Shown here: piece by piece, positions 33,974 to 44,999 of the stretch
Layout: each line of letters begins with the position of its first letter
Numbering within the stretch: the first letter of the stretch is position 1
Assembly: GCA_027592785.1 (NCBI GenBank)
Contig: JAQCLD010000002.1
Location: forward strand, 1-44,999
Direction of reading: 5' to 3'
From: Acidobacteriota bacterium
GTDB lineage: Bacteria; Acidobacteriota; Terriglobia; Bryobacterales; UBA6623
Length of the DNA: 44,999 bases
Program-made: the position numbers and the translations under genes
The notes under the pieces: generated by a model
Seen by the model: the letters and a program-made list of their open reading frames with translations, nothing else
Told to the model about the DNA's origin: nothing
Database searches by the model: none

Positions 33974-34746
33974 CGGCTATTCGAAGCAGTCGTCTCGGAG
34001 CTGCGGATATCGATTGAGCCGTTCACGGTCTTGAACGAGAAATTCGCGTCGCCGCCATTGCCCAACTCGCCGTCTAAAGATCGCGAGGGACCGAAGCCGG
34101 CCTTGGTCACTTGCAGTGGGAAATCGGCTTCAATCGATCCGTTAACCGAACCGGCGTGGAACCTTCCCGCCACGCTCGCCGGGAGGTAAACTCGCACCGA
34201 GCCGTTGACGGTCTCAAAAGTGTGTTCGCCGCTCTTAGGCTTGTCCGCATAGCGAATCCTCAATTGGCTGTTCACCGTTTTCGCAGTCACGGGGGCGACG
34301 GCTCCGGAGGCCTCAACTCTGCCATTCACCGAGTGGAGGTCCATCCTGCCGCTGACGCCATCCACCGAAACGGATCCGTTCACCGTGCGGGCATCTAGCT
34401 TCACCGACGCAGGCAGCGTGATCCGATACGACACGGAACCGCTCCGATTCCAACCCTTTGGCAGTTTGGTGTCGACCTCGACCTTTTCCCCGCTGCCGGT
34501 GACCACGACCTGCACGTCTTTCAGAACTGACTCATTTTTGGCTAACTTCGTCGCTAGAATTCGAACTTCATTGCGATTCCAGGTCGCAATCTCAACCTGG
34601 CCGTTCACGTTCGAGATGTCAAACTCGCCGCCTGCATTGAGCGCGACGGTTTGGCTGAATTCCTCTTTGACGTCTGCGTCGCAAGCGGTAGTGAATGTGC
34701 CGAGCATAGCCACGGCGCACAGGACGGTCGAATAAAGGCGGTACAT
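33970..34746 (-). CDS. Secreted DUF4097-type beta-repeat protein
   Basis: This 258-residue protein has a signal peptide (YRLYSTVLCAVAMLGTFTTA) and a repetitive beta-strand body. The unit (T/S)VN(G/S)xxx recurs about seven times: ISNVNGQVEIA, RTVNGSVSVDGV, HSVNGRVEASG, KTVNSQLRI, ETVNGSVRVYLP, GSVNGSIEADF and KTVNGSIDI. This is the DUF4097/adhesin-like right-handed beta-helix pattern found in putative envelope-stress proteins. The ATG at 34746 follows a strong GGAGGAG site, so I reject the longer frame to 34791. It is tail-to-tail with serA (CTAA shared). Confidence 0.88.
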   Translation of the reverse strand: MYRLYSTVLCAVAMLGTFTTACDADVKEEFSQTVALNAGGEFDISNVNGQVEIATWNRNEVRILATKLAKNESVLKDVQVVVTGSGEKVEVDTKLPKGWNRSGSVSYRITLPASVKLDARTVNGSVSVDGVSGRMDLHSVNGRVEASGAVAPVTAKTVNSQLRIRYADKPKSGEHTFETVNGSVRVYLPASVAGRFHAGSVNGSIEADFPLQVTKAGFGPSRSLDGELGNGGDANFSFKTVNGSIDIRSSETTASNSR

Positions 34747-34861
34747 GGGATCTCCTCCAGGTCTCTCAGACTGACTCCAAGTTACGAACACCGTGGCTGA
34801 ATTGTTCCGTTGGACGCCGTTCTAGAAGATCGGATAGGTCGAACAGGACCTACTTTTGCCG

Positions 34862-34867
34862 TATGAT
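34862..34867 (+). promoter_or_regulatory. Possible -10 element placed for a leaderless mRNA
   Basis: TATGAT ends 6 bases before ATG 34874, so a transcript initiated by it would start at the ATG itself. There is no Shine-Dalgarno sequence and no convincing -35. Confidence 0.4.
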
Positions 34868-34873
34868 TTGGCT

Positions 34874-35479
34874 ATGCTTCGCGCATTATCGATTTCCCTC
34901 GTCCTTTGCGGGGTCCTGTCGGCGGCTGATCCCAACCTCTTCTTCCGCGAAGACTGGGCCGACACTGAGCCTGCATTGCCCGTGACCCAAGAGCACGTCG
35001 CGAACCCTGAGTTGGTTCTTGCGCTGCATGGCCCTGGTAAATCGGTCATCAAAAAGAGCTTCCACAAGTGGGTTCCAAACGATCCCCACTACATCTGGTC
35101 GGGGGTCACCAGCGCTCGCTGGGCGGTCAGCCTGAGTAAACCGTCTGCACAAGTGGACTTAACGAAGGGCCGCGTGCGCTGGCGAGCCAAACAGGCTGGC
35201 TTCATGCGATTACGCATCATCGTCGAGACTGCCGACGGTCAGTGGTTTGTCAGCGAAGCCTCCGACGGCCCGGCCAGCGCTTGGCACGTGACCGAGTTCA
35301 TCCTCGCCGATACCAAGTGGCGAGTTCTCGATATCGAGACTGTTATTGAGAAAGCTTGGGGCGTCCCCGATCTCAGCGGCGTCAAGTCTGTCGGCTTCAC
35401 CGACCTCAGTATCGGAGGCGCGTCCTCCTCCAGTAGTCGCCTAGACTGGATCGAGGTTTATGGCAAACCCGTCAAGTAA
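34874..35479 (+). CDS. Hypothetical secreted protein, possible beta-sandwich
   Basis: This 201-residue protein has a short signal peptide (MLRALSISLVLCGVLSAADP). The mature part alternates short hydrophobic strands with polar turns and contains several Trp residues, such as VRWRAKQAGFMRLRIIVE, DTKWRVLDIE and SSRLDWIEVYG. This resembles carbohydrate-binding or laminin-G-like beta sandwiches, but I do not recognise a family. I chose ATG 34874 over TTG 34856, because TTG would put hydrophilic residues before the leader. The stop overlaps the start of the DUF2238 gene by 20 bases, so they are cotranscribed. Confidence 0.78.
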   Translation: MLRALSISLVLCGVLSAADPNLFFREDWADTEPALPVTQEHVANPELVLALHGPGKSVIKKSFHKWVPNDPHYIWSGVTSARWAVSLSKPSAQVDLTKGRVRWRAKQAGFMRLRIIVETADGQWFVSEASDGPASAWHVTEFILADTKWRVLDIETVIEKAWGVPDLSGVKSVGFTDLSIGGASSSSSRLDWIEVYGKPVK

Positions 35480-36131
35480 TTTCAGCTGGGGCGGCCCGCA
35501 GTCGAAACCGCTGACTATCATGCTGGCGGTCGTAGTTGCGGCTACGGCCTGGTCTGCAATTGACCCCTTCGACTACGCCACCTGGTTCTTCGAATCGTTC
35601 ATCGGCGCCGGCGGCATCATCACCCTCGTTTTGCTGCGCAAGCGCTTCCCGATGTCGGCGCTGCTCTTGGCGGTTGCCGCGATCCACTACGTTGTACTCG
35701 CCATGGGCGCCAAGTACACCTACGCCGAGGAGCCCATCTTAAGTTGGCTGCGCGATACGCTTGACCTCTCCCGCAACCACTTCGACCGCGTCGGCCACTT
35801 CATGCAAGGCGTCACGCCCGCACTGGTCATGCGCGAAGTCCTGCAACGCCGCACCCAAATCGGCCGCGGCGTGTGGCTAGGCTTCTGTGCGTTGACGACG
35901 GCGATGGCCTTCAGCGCCCTCTACGAAATCCTCGAATGGCTCTGGGTCGCGGCCTTCTACCCCGACGTCGGTCCCGAATGGCTGGGAATGCAAGGCGACC
36001 CCTTCGACGCTCAGGCCGATATGTTGATGGCTACCCTCGGCGGCTTGCTCTCTACCGTCGTGTTGGCCCGCTGGCACGACCTTTCAATCGATCGTTTACC
36101 CAAAAGGACGATCAAGCGCCCTCAATACTAG
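35460..36131 (+). CDS. DUF2238 (YjdF-type) membrane protein
   Basis: This 223-residue protein has five or six transmembrane helices. Conserved DUF2238 blocks are present: NHFDRVGHFMQGVTPAL, FSALYEILEWLWV and GDPFDAQADMLMATLGG. The acidic and His residues in these blocks suggest a metal or proton site in the membrane, but the function of the family is not known to me. The start overlaps the preceding secreted-protein gene by 20 bases. Confidence 0.9.
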   Translation: MANPSSNFSWGGPQSKPLTIMLAVVVAATAWSAIDPFDYATWFFESFIGAGGIITLVLLRKRFPMSALLLAVAAIHYVVLAMGAKYTYAEEPILSWLRDTLDLSRNHFDRVGHFMQGVTPALVMREVLQRRTQIGRGVWLGFCALTTAMAFSALYEILEWLWVAAFYPDVGPEWLGMQGDPFDAQADMLMATLGGLLSTVVLARWHDLSIDRLPKRTIKRPQY

Positions 36132-36159
36132 CCCCCAACAACGCATTGCGCCGTCGAAA

Positions 36160-36657
36160 TCAGTCTCGCCCGAATACGAGATACCACTCTTCATCGATCT
36201 TCCGGTAGCCGATCCCCAGACCCTCCCGATTCTCAGACATCTCATCGAGGCTCGGATATAGCGGCGCAGAGTTCGTGGGCTGGTAAAGGAACCCTTTGCT
36301 CGAACCGTGGGTGACGAAGCCTTGAAATGTTGAAACCAACCAAACGGTCCCCGGGCCTTGCCCTTCGCTTCTTCGGACGCCTCCCTTAAGCTCGAGTTCG
36401 TCGAACAGCGCCTTATAGTCGTCCCACTGCTCCACGGTTATAACTCCGTCCGGCTGTACGTGGGTGTAATCCACAACGGATGCCCGATTATCTTGCTGAA
36501 ACATCGCGACCAATCGCTCGAAGTCGGCGGCTCGCCTTTCGAGGTGCTGAATAAGCACCTTATCGGAGGCATGATCCCCTTCGATCGAAGAAAGAAGGCC
36601 AATGATTGCCGCTGTTGAGATTGCAAGCGTTCCGAAAATCGTCGCTGGCCGTTTCAT
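36160..36657 (-). CDS. Hypothetical exported protein
   Basis: I do not recognise this 165-residue protein. It begins with a membrane anchor or uncleaved leader (TIFGTLAISTAAIIGLLSS), followed by a helical segment (about 30-60) and an alpha/beta region with several aromatic residues ending YRKIDEEWYLVFGRD. A GAGAGA lies 7 bases before the ATG. AT content is slightly higher than in flanking genes. It converges on the DUF2238 gene with a 28-base gap. Confidence 0.75.
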   Translation of the reverse strand: MKRPATIFGTLAISTAAIIGLLSSIEGDHASDKVLIQHLERRAADFERLVAMFQQDNRASVVDYTHVQPDGVITVEQWDDYKALFDELELKGGVRRSEGQGPGTVWLVSTFQGFVTHGSSKGFLYQPTNSAPLYPSLDEMSENREGLGIGYRKIDEEWYLVFGRD

Positions 36658-36694
36658 TGTCAGTGTCTCTCGAGTCGGTTAGTCCCACCTAGCC

Positions 36695-37978
36695 TCAAAC
36701 GCCTTCCAAACTACCCCCCAACAACCTCAAGAACTCATCCACATCTGACTTGGCGATATTCATCGGAGGGCTGATGCGAATTACGTTGCCGTACAAGCCG
36801 CCCGCGCCGATCAGTAGGCCGTTCCTGCGAGCGTTCTCCAGCAACGCCTTGGTCCGTTTCGGCGCTGGTGTCTTCGACTCGCGATCCTCGACCAATTCCA
36901 GCGCCTGCATCAGTCCCTTGCCGCGCACATCGCCGATCAGTGGGTGACGCTTCTGCAAGTCTTCGAGCCCCGCGCGCAGGTACCCGCCGACCTCTTCGCA
37001 ATTCGCGAGGAGGTTGTGCTCATCGACGTAATCGATCACTGCCTTCGCCGCCGCCGTCGTGACCGGGTTGCCGCCGAAGGTTGACAGCGTCAAATAGCGC
37101 ATCGAGTCGGCCACTTCCGGTCGCGCCGTCGTCGCGCCAATCGGCATGCCGTTGCCCAAGCCCTTGGCGAACGTCATCACGTCCGGCGTCACCCCGTAGT
37201 GCTCCATGCCGAACCACTTGCCGGTCCGGCCCCAGCCCGTCTGCACCTCATCCGCAATGATGATGCCGCCATGCTCGCGAATGATCTTCGCCACGATCTC
37301 GAAATACTCTTTCGGCGGCGTCACAAATCCGCCCACGCCCTGGATCGGCTCAGCGATCAACCCCGCAACCCTACCCGAAGTCGTCGTCTCGATTAGCTCT
37401 TTCATGTCCTGCGCGCAACGCACCTCGCACGACGGATAGGTCAGCCCAAAAGGGCACCGATAGCAATACGCGTTATGCGCATGAACGAACCCGCCCTGCG
37501 CCGGCAGCGGCGTGCGCCAGTTGCTGTTACCGGTCATGCTGCGACCCGCTTCCGTGCGTCCGTGGTAGCTATGGCGCAGCGCCACGATGTCCGAGTGCCC
37601 CGTATGAATCCGCGCCAACGCAATCGCCGTCTCATTCGCCTCTGACCCGCTATTGGTAAAGAACGATTTGGTCAGCAAGCCGCCCGGGCTCACCTCGGCG
37701 ATCTTCCGCGCCAACGCTACCTGCGGCTCGGTCGGATACAGCGTCGACACATGCACTAACTTGTCGACCTGCTCATGAATCGCCTGCGACACTTTCTCGT
37801 TACAGTGACCCACGCTCACCGTGACGATGCCGCCGAAGAAGTCGAGGTATTGCTTGCCGTCCGCGTCCCAGACGTATTGGTCTTTGCCCTTGGCAATTAC
37901 CAACGGGTCATCGAACAAGTGAAAGACAGCCGGGAACAGGAACTCTTTTCCGGCCAGGATGATTTCGTCGCGATTCAC
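36695..37978 (-). CDS. Class III PLP aminotransferase (AGXT2/GABA-transaminase-like)
   Basis: This is a 427-residue fold-type I omega-aminotransferase. Landmarks are DADGKQYLDFFGGIVTVSVG, FTNSGSEANETAIALAR for cofactor phosphate, IIADEVQTGWGRTG with Asp243, and TFAKGLGNGMPIGA with Schiff-base Lys272. A Cys-containing insert YCYRCPFGLTYPSCEVRC (Cys172, 175, 184, 188) lies before the substrate domain. Likely substrates are alanine with glyoxylate, beta-alanine, GABA or ornithine-like amines; sequence does not decide. The start is GTG 37978 with GAGG 6 bases upstream. It is divergent from the cupin gene, and the 84-base gap contains TATTATCAT, usable as a -10 on either strand. Confidence 0.93.
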   Translation of the reverse strand: MNRDEIILAGKEFLFPAVFHLFDDPLVIAKGKDQYVWDADGKQYLDFFGGIVTVSVGHCNEKVSQAIHEQVDKLVHVSTLYPTEPQVALARKIAEVSPGGLLTKSFFTNSGSEANETAIALARIHTGHSDIVALRHSYHGRTEAGRSMTGNSNWRTPLPAQGGFVHAHNAYCYRCPFGLTYPSCEVRCAQDMKELIETTTSGRVAGLIAEPIQGVGGFVTPPKEYFEIVAKIIREHGGIIIADEVQTGWGRTGKWFGMEHYGVTPDVMTFAKGLGNGMPIGATTARPEVADSMRYLTLSTFGGNPVTTAAAKAVIDYVDEHNLLANCEEVGGYLRAGLEDLQKRHPLIGDVRGKGLMQALELVEDRESKTPAPKRTKALLENARRNGLLIGAGGLYGNVIRISPPMNIAKSDVDEFLRLLGGSLEGV

Positions 37979-38062
37979 AGGCGCCTCACGTTCCCTATTA
38001 TCATGGTGTCGAGCCCTGCATTCGTGCTTTGCCGGGCGTTCCTACCGAATGAGGGCCTGGCC

Positions 38063-38482
38063 ATGAATAACCTGAGAAAATCTTTTTTGTTAGCGGGCGT
38101 CGTTCTGGCGGCTGCGGGAGTGATGACCATGTCCGCTCAAGTGAAAGACGGCGTTGTTGGAGAAACCTCCATACGTCCGGCGATGCACCCGTTCGGCGAC
38201 CACCGCATTTTCATGCAGGGTCCTACCGAAATGATGAAGAGCTTCGAGAGCGGCAACGTCTACTTGAAGCGCGGCGAGACTCCCCATCCGCCTCACCGGC
38301 ACATCGATGAAGAGATCATGCTCATCACCCAGGGTACGGGCGAAATCGTCGTCGAAGGCGAAGTCACTAAGGTCAATCCGGGCTCCATGATGTATACCGG
38401 CAGCAACAAAGAGCACGGCATCGTCAATACCGGCGACACCGAGCTGGTTTTTTACTACTTCAAGTGGATCAAGAAGGATTAG
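38063..38482 (+). CDS. Secreted cupin-domain protein
   Basis: This 139-residue protein has a signal peptide (RKSFLLAGVVLAAAGVMTMSA) and a single cupin barrel. Motif 1 is HPPHRHIDEEIMLITQG and motif 2 ends in GSNKEHGIVNTGD, giving three His and one Glu as metal ligands. The reaction is unknown; single-domain exported cupins often bind sugars or small acids. I use ATG 38063 (GAGGG upstream); the frame is open to 37775, but that part is antisense to the aminotransferase. Confidence 0.9.
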   Translation: MNNLRKSFLLAGVVLAAAGVMTMSAQVKDGVVGETSIRPAMHPFGDHRIFMQGPTEMMKSFESGNVYLKRGETPHPPHRHIDEEIMLITQGTGEIVVEGEVTKVNPGSMMYTGSNKEHGIVNTGDTELVFYYFKWIKKD

Positions 38483-38566
38483 GAGTTCAGGCCTTTTCGA
38501 GGTCCGTATTCGGTTGAAACCCCGCTGCCGCGCCTAGGGCTCAGGCCGATACGCTGAGGTGAGGAT

Positions 38567-40084
38567 ATGTTTCCGATGTACCGAGTCATTCTGCTCGCCT
38601 TGTTAGCACTTCAGGCTGCCGCCGGGGCCACCCTCCAGATCACCGCCATTGGTGACGACGGCGAACGGGTTTGGGCGCGCTACGAAGTCGAGGACGTCAA
38701 CGGCAACTACCATCAGGCGCCCGCCGGTATCGTCGACCAAACTTCACGGGCCCGACAGCAGACCGGCGAGCGGTACCTGCAGGGCTTCATCGCCCAGGGC
38801 CCCTTCGAAATGCAATTGCCCGCCGGCGAGTACAAGATCCTCGCCTACCGAGGGCCCGAGTACGAGCCGGTCGAAATGACGGTCACGCTTAGCGAAGAAG
38901 CTCCCACCGCCATCACCATCGAACTCAAGCGCTGGATTCGGATGCTCGATACCGGCTGGTGGTCCGCCGATTTCCACGTCCACCAAGATGTTCCCGATGT
39001 CCAAGAGTGGCTGGAGGCTCAGGACCTCAACCTAGCCGTTGTAATGGGCATGTGGGGCCGCCGCGACTACTGGTTCTCGCGCCCGCTGCCTGGCAATGCA
39101 GTCGAAGTCTACTCGCCTGAAAGACGCATGAGCCTGGCCAACGCGGAAGATTCCCGCAGCGGCGGCGTCTCCTCGATGCATCTACTCCGCGAAAAAATCA
39201 ACATGGAAAATCTGGGCTCCTGGAGCCCCACCGGCGTCGATATCCTCCGTCAAGCCACGGCTCAGCGCTACGTCCCCGCCGGTTTTCCCTGGATCGACAT
39301 GGAGAAGCCCTTCTGGAAGGAAAGCCCGGTCGTCATGGCGCTTGCCACTCCCAACTCCATCGGACTGCTGCACAGCCACTTCCTGAAGTACGGCGTCATG
39401 GACTACGCTGCCTGGGGTCGCCAGGCCGACACGCGTATCTATCCCGGCGTCGACGGCTTCGTCAACTACTCGCTCGACTTGGTCTATCGCTACTGGAATC
39501 TAGGCTTCGACGTTCCGCCCAGCGCGGGCTCCGCCAGCGGCGAACTTCCCAACCCGGTCGGCTACAACCGCCTCTACGTGCACATGAACGAGCCTTTCAC
39601 CATGGAAGGCTTCTACCGCAATCTGCGCCAGGGCCGTAGCTTCGTCACCAACGGCCCGATGCTGTTCTTCGACGCCAACGAAATCAACGGCAACCAGATC
39701 ATGGTCAACCTCGACGTGCAGTCCCGCGGACCACTTGACCGCATTGAGATCATCGCCGACGGCAAAGTCGTCCAAACCTTCGAAGCGCCTGAGGGCCGCA
39801 CGTCGTTCCAAACGGACGTGGCCATCCGTAGCGGCATCCACCGCTGGGTCGCCGCCCGCGCCTTCGAGCAATCCGACGACACCGTGGTGATGGCGCACTC
39901 GCGTCCGATCTTCTTCAACGGCGCCTGGCGACGCACTGCCGACGCGGACTACTTCATCGCCTGGATCGACGATTTGATCAAAGAAACCGAAGAAGAAGAA
40001 AACCGCTTCGCCAACGATGAAGAAAAGCAGGCTGCCCTAGAGACCTATCGCGAAGCCCGCGCCGTCTACGAACGCTTGCGTTGA
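38567..40084 (+). CDS. Exported CehA/McbA-like (PHP-related) metallohydrolase family protein
   Basis: This 505-residue protein has a signal peptide (YRVILLALLALQAAAG). An N-terminal beta-rich domain (about 20-125) is followed by a CehA/McbA-type PHP-like domain beginning WWSADFHVHQDVPDVQEWL. CehA and McbA are carbaryl and amide hydrolases; many relatives of unknown substrate occur in Planctomycetota and Acidobacteriota. The first HxH motif is present and LLHSHFLKYG may supply another ligand. I do not see the full canonical PHP set, so activity is uncertain. The C-terminus is a charged Glu/Lys-rich helix. GAGGTGAGGAT provides a strong ribosome binding site. Confidence 0.85.
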   Translation: MFPMYRVILLALLALQAAAGATLQITAIGDDGERVWARYEVEDVNGNYHQAPAGIVDQTSRARQQTGERYLQGFIAQGPFEMQLPAGEYKILAYRGPEYEPVEMTVTLSEEAPTAITIELKRWIRMLDTGWWSADFHVHQDVPDVQEWLEAQDLNLAVVMGMWGRRDYWFSRPLPGNAVEVYSPERRMSLANAEDSRSGGVSSMHLLREKINMENLGSWSPTGVDILRQATAQRYVPAGFPWIDMEKPFWKESPVVMALATPNSIGLLHSHFLKYGVMDYAAWGRQADTRIYPGVDGFVNYSLDLVYRYWNLGFDVPPSAGSASGELPNPVGYNRLYVHMNEPFTMEGFYRNLRQGRSFVTNGPMLFFDANEINGNQIMVNLDVQSRGPLDRIEIIADGKVVQTFEAPEGRTSFQTDVAIRSGIHRWVAARAFEQSDDTVVMAHSRPIFFNGAWRRTADADYFIAWIDDLIKETEEEENRFANDEEKQAALETYREARAVYERLR

Positions 40085-40110
40085 GCCTGGATTAGGCACC
40101 TCAATGACAG

Positions 40111-40139
40111 CAACAAAAGGCCCGCTCGATGAGCGGGCC
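40111..40139 (-). terminator. Intrinsic terminator of the DinB-like gene
   Basis: GGCCCGCTC (40119-40127) and GAGCGGGCC (40131-40139) form a perfect 9-bp stem with a GAT loop. On the minus strand TTTTGTTG follows, a good terminator for the gene ending at 40166. On the plus strand only a weak TAGTAAGTTT follows the stem, for the gene ending at 40084. Confidence 0.8.
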
Positions 40140-40165
40140 CTAGTAAGTTTCCGTCCGAAGCGCGC

Positions 40166-40684
40166 TTAGCGACCGCTGCGGTCGCTTGAGGGCGGCACGA
40201 GGCCATTCAAGCGGAAGTGTACGGCCATCTGCGCGTACTCGTGCTCGAGGTGGATAGTGTTGCCGTACAGCGTGCCGAGACGCGAACGGGCGCCGCGGCG
40301 GCCTTCAATCATGTCTGTTGCGGTGGCGTCGGTGAGCGCCTTGTTGGCAGCGTCGCATTCGGCGAGACCGGCGCCCAGGGCAGCCACGAGGGCGTCCTTG
40401 CCGGCAGCGGCGTCAGCGCTGGACTGTTTTCCTTCGCCAGTGAGAGCTGAGCACGTGCGCATGGCGGAGCTGGCGGTATGAGCGATCAACTCGCCGAAGC
40501 TCTGGCTCTCGGGAGCGGGCTTGAAGCCGTACTTGTCGGCCGGCATCTTTTCCGCGGCGGCCATGAGGTTGCCGCTGGTGCGTGTCCAGGCTGCCTGGGC
40601 CTCTTGGCTCAAGGGATTTTGCGCTTGCAGGGGGAGTGCGAGGGCAAAAGCCGCCGCGAACAAAAACGTGAAGAAGCGTTGCAT
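40166..40684 (-). CDS. Secreted DinB-family protein
   Basis: This 172-residue protein has a signal peptide (RFFTFLFAAAFALALPLQAQ) and a DinB four-helix bundle. The metal-binding His residues are seen in GELIAHTASSAMR and in NTIHLEHEYAQMAVHF. DinB/YfiT-like proteins include metal-dependent thiol transferases, but exported members have no known role that I can name. GGAGGAAT 5 bases upstream fixes the ATG at 40684; the longer frame to 40741 is rejected. It follows carB by 60 bases in the same orientation. Confidence 0.92.
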   Translation of the reverse strand: MQRFFTFLFAAAFALALPLQAQNPLSQEAQAAWTRTSGNLMAAAEKMPADKYGFKPAPESQSFGELIAHTASSAMRTCSALTGEGKQSSADAAAGKDALVAALGAGLAECDAANKALTDATATDMIEGRRGARSRLGTLYGNTIHLEHEYAQMAVHFRLNGLVPPSSDRSGR

Positions 40685-40744
40685 CGGGATTCCTCCAGGA
40701 GTCGATGCCGGATTATAGGTCTTGGGACGGTATCCCAGCAAGCG

Positions 40745-43972
<3,228 letters not shown>

Positions 43973-43988
43973 CTCGTCCGGGCAGGCG

Positions 43989-44999
43989 TTAGCGTTGGCC
44001 TTCCATCAGCTCGCGAAACTCATCAAACAGGTAAGCCGAATCGTGCGGACCGGGCGCGGCCTCGGGGTGGTACTGCACACAAAACATCGGATCTTTCCGG
44101 CTGCGGAAGCCCTCCAGCGTCTGGTCGTTCAAGTTGATGTGGGTCACCTGCAGATCGGCTGGAAGCGAATCGGGATCGACCGCGAAGCCGTGATTTTGCG
44201 AGGTAATCTCGACTTTGCCGGTCAGTTCGTTGCGCACGGGGTGATTGCAGCCGTGGTGGCCGAACTTGAGCTTGTAGGTCTTGGCCCCGGAGGCCAGGGC
44301 GAGTACTTGGTGGCCCAGGCAAATGCCGAAGACCGGGACCCGGCCAATGACGCCGCCGATGCTCTTGGCTTGCGCTTGGAGCGGCTCCGGATCGCCAGGA
44401 CCGTTGGAGATAAACACGCCGTCGGGTTTGAGCGACAACACTTCTTCCGCTGTTGTGCTTGCCGGGACAACGGTCGTGTGTGCGCCGATGCCGCGCAGCT
44501 TGCGCAGAATGTTGTGCTTGATACCGAAGTCGTAGGCGACGACGTGGAATTTTTGTTCGGCTGTCTCGATGTGTTCGGAAGGAGACGAAGCCGGAACCGG
44601 CTCGGTCCACTGGTAGCGCTTTTTGGTGCTGACGGTGGAAGCCAGATCGAGCCCCTTCATGGTCGGGATCGAGCGGGCTTTCTCTTTCAGGCTGCGCGGA
44701 TCGAGGTCGAGCGACGAAATGACGCCGCGCATGGCGCCTTGGTCACGTAGGTGCCTGACCAGCGCACGGGTGTCGAGGTCGCCGATGATCGGCACGCCGG
44801 CTTGAGCCAAGTATTCGTCCGCCGTTTGCTGTGAACGCCGATTGGAAGCAATCTGCGAGAACTCCCGGACGACCAGGCCTTCCAGGTACGGCTTGAGCGA
44901 TTCGCGATCTTCGTCGTTAACGCCGTAGTTGCCGATTTGCGGGTAGGTGAGAACGACGATCTGCCCGCTGTAAGAAGGGTCGGTGAAGATTTCTTGGTA
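43989..44999 (-). CDS. carA: Carbamoyl-phosphate synthase small subunit CarA (partial, N-terminus missing)
   Basis: The glutaminase subunit that supplies ammonia to CarB. The 337 codons in view start within the N-terminal CPSase_sm_chain domain (visible as [20 protein letters not shown] and [20 protein letters not shown]) and end in the class I amidotransferase domain. The catalytic Cys is in [13 protein letters not shown] and the His-Glu pair in [15 protein letters not shown]. The gene runs off the right edge; about 40 N-terminal residues are outside. It is directly upstream of carB and surely cotranscribed. Confidence 0.96.
   Translation of the reverse strand, partial: YQEIFTDPSYSGQIVVLTYPQIGNYGVNDEDRESLKPYLEGLVVREFSQIASNRRSQQTADEYLAQAGVPIIGDLDTRALVRHLRDQGAMRGVISSLDLDPRSLKEKARSIPTMKGLDLASTVSTKKRYQWTEPVPASSPSEHIETAEQKFHVVAYDFGIKHNILRKLRGIGAHTTVVPASTTAEEVLSLKPDGVFISNGPGDPEPLQAQAKSIGGVIGRVPVFGICLGHQVLALASGAKTYKLKFGHHGCNHPVRNELTGKVEITSQNHGFAVDPDSLPADLQVTHINLNDQTLEGFRSRKDPMFCVQYHPEAAPGPHDSAYLFDEFRELMEGQR

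Overview
The window is about 45 kb of GC-rich (roughly 60% by eye) bacterial chromosome. It is densely packed with conserved housekeeping and metabolic genes. I see no tRNA, rRNA, insertion sequence, prophage or CRISPR array. A TonB-family protein, lipoprotein maturation enzymes, Tat-type leaders and secreted DinB, cupin, DUF4097 and CehA/McbA-like proteins point to a diderm environmental bacterium. The mix resembles Acidobacteriota (Bryobacterales/Solibacter-like), but that placement is my inference from gene content.

Layout. Positions 1-1392 (minus) hold lspA-lgt and the probable first codons of a DNA polymerase I-like gene. Positions 1557-3470 hold a coiled-coil protein and a degenerate CpaE/TadZ-like ATPase, converging at a bidirectional terminator on a TonB-like gene. 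Positions 4862-7934 hold a candidate 45-codon gene, a lytic transglycosylase and an AMIN/Amidase_3 amidase. A Tat-exported TIM-barrel epimerase follows on minus. Positions 9052-13549 form a nitrogen module: Amt, PII and its uridylyltransferase GlnD. Positions 13952-21090 carry a PHP phosphoesterase overlapping a glycosyltransferase, a secreted cyclophilin and a long Lhr helicase. Positions 21061-28467 are mostly minus-strand membrane or exported proteins: Na/Ca exchanger, DUF368, DMT-type protein, DUF4159, a pair of PepSY-TM proteins, NHL and SMP-30 proteins. An Nramp-fold transporter and an Ldh_2-type dehydrogenase converge at 29872.

The most interesting region is 30949-33973. A class V aminotransferase (phosphoserine aminotransferase candidate) and serA form a serine biosynthesis operon. 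About 70 bases upstream lies an unannotated 28-codon ORF (31059-31145) whose last 20 codons include 8 Ser, 7 Cys and 2 Gly: 17 of 20 are serine-family amino acids. Mutually exclusive RNA pairings follow it. This has the form of a leader peptide that senses serine-family aminoacyl-tRNAs, and I report it as the main candidate for an undescribed regulatory system.

The right part (33970-44999) has DUF4097, a secreted protein with DUF2238, an AGXT2-like class III aminotransferase divergent from a secreted cupin, a CehA/McbA-like protein, a secreted DinB protein, and carB with a partial carA running off the right edge. Several genes lack a Shine-Dalgarno sequence and have a -10-like hexamer close to the start codon. 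Four convergent gene pairs share the same 4-base stop overlap.
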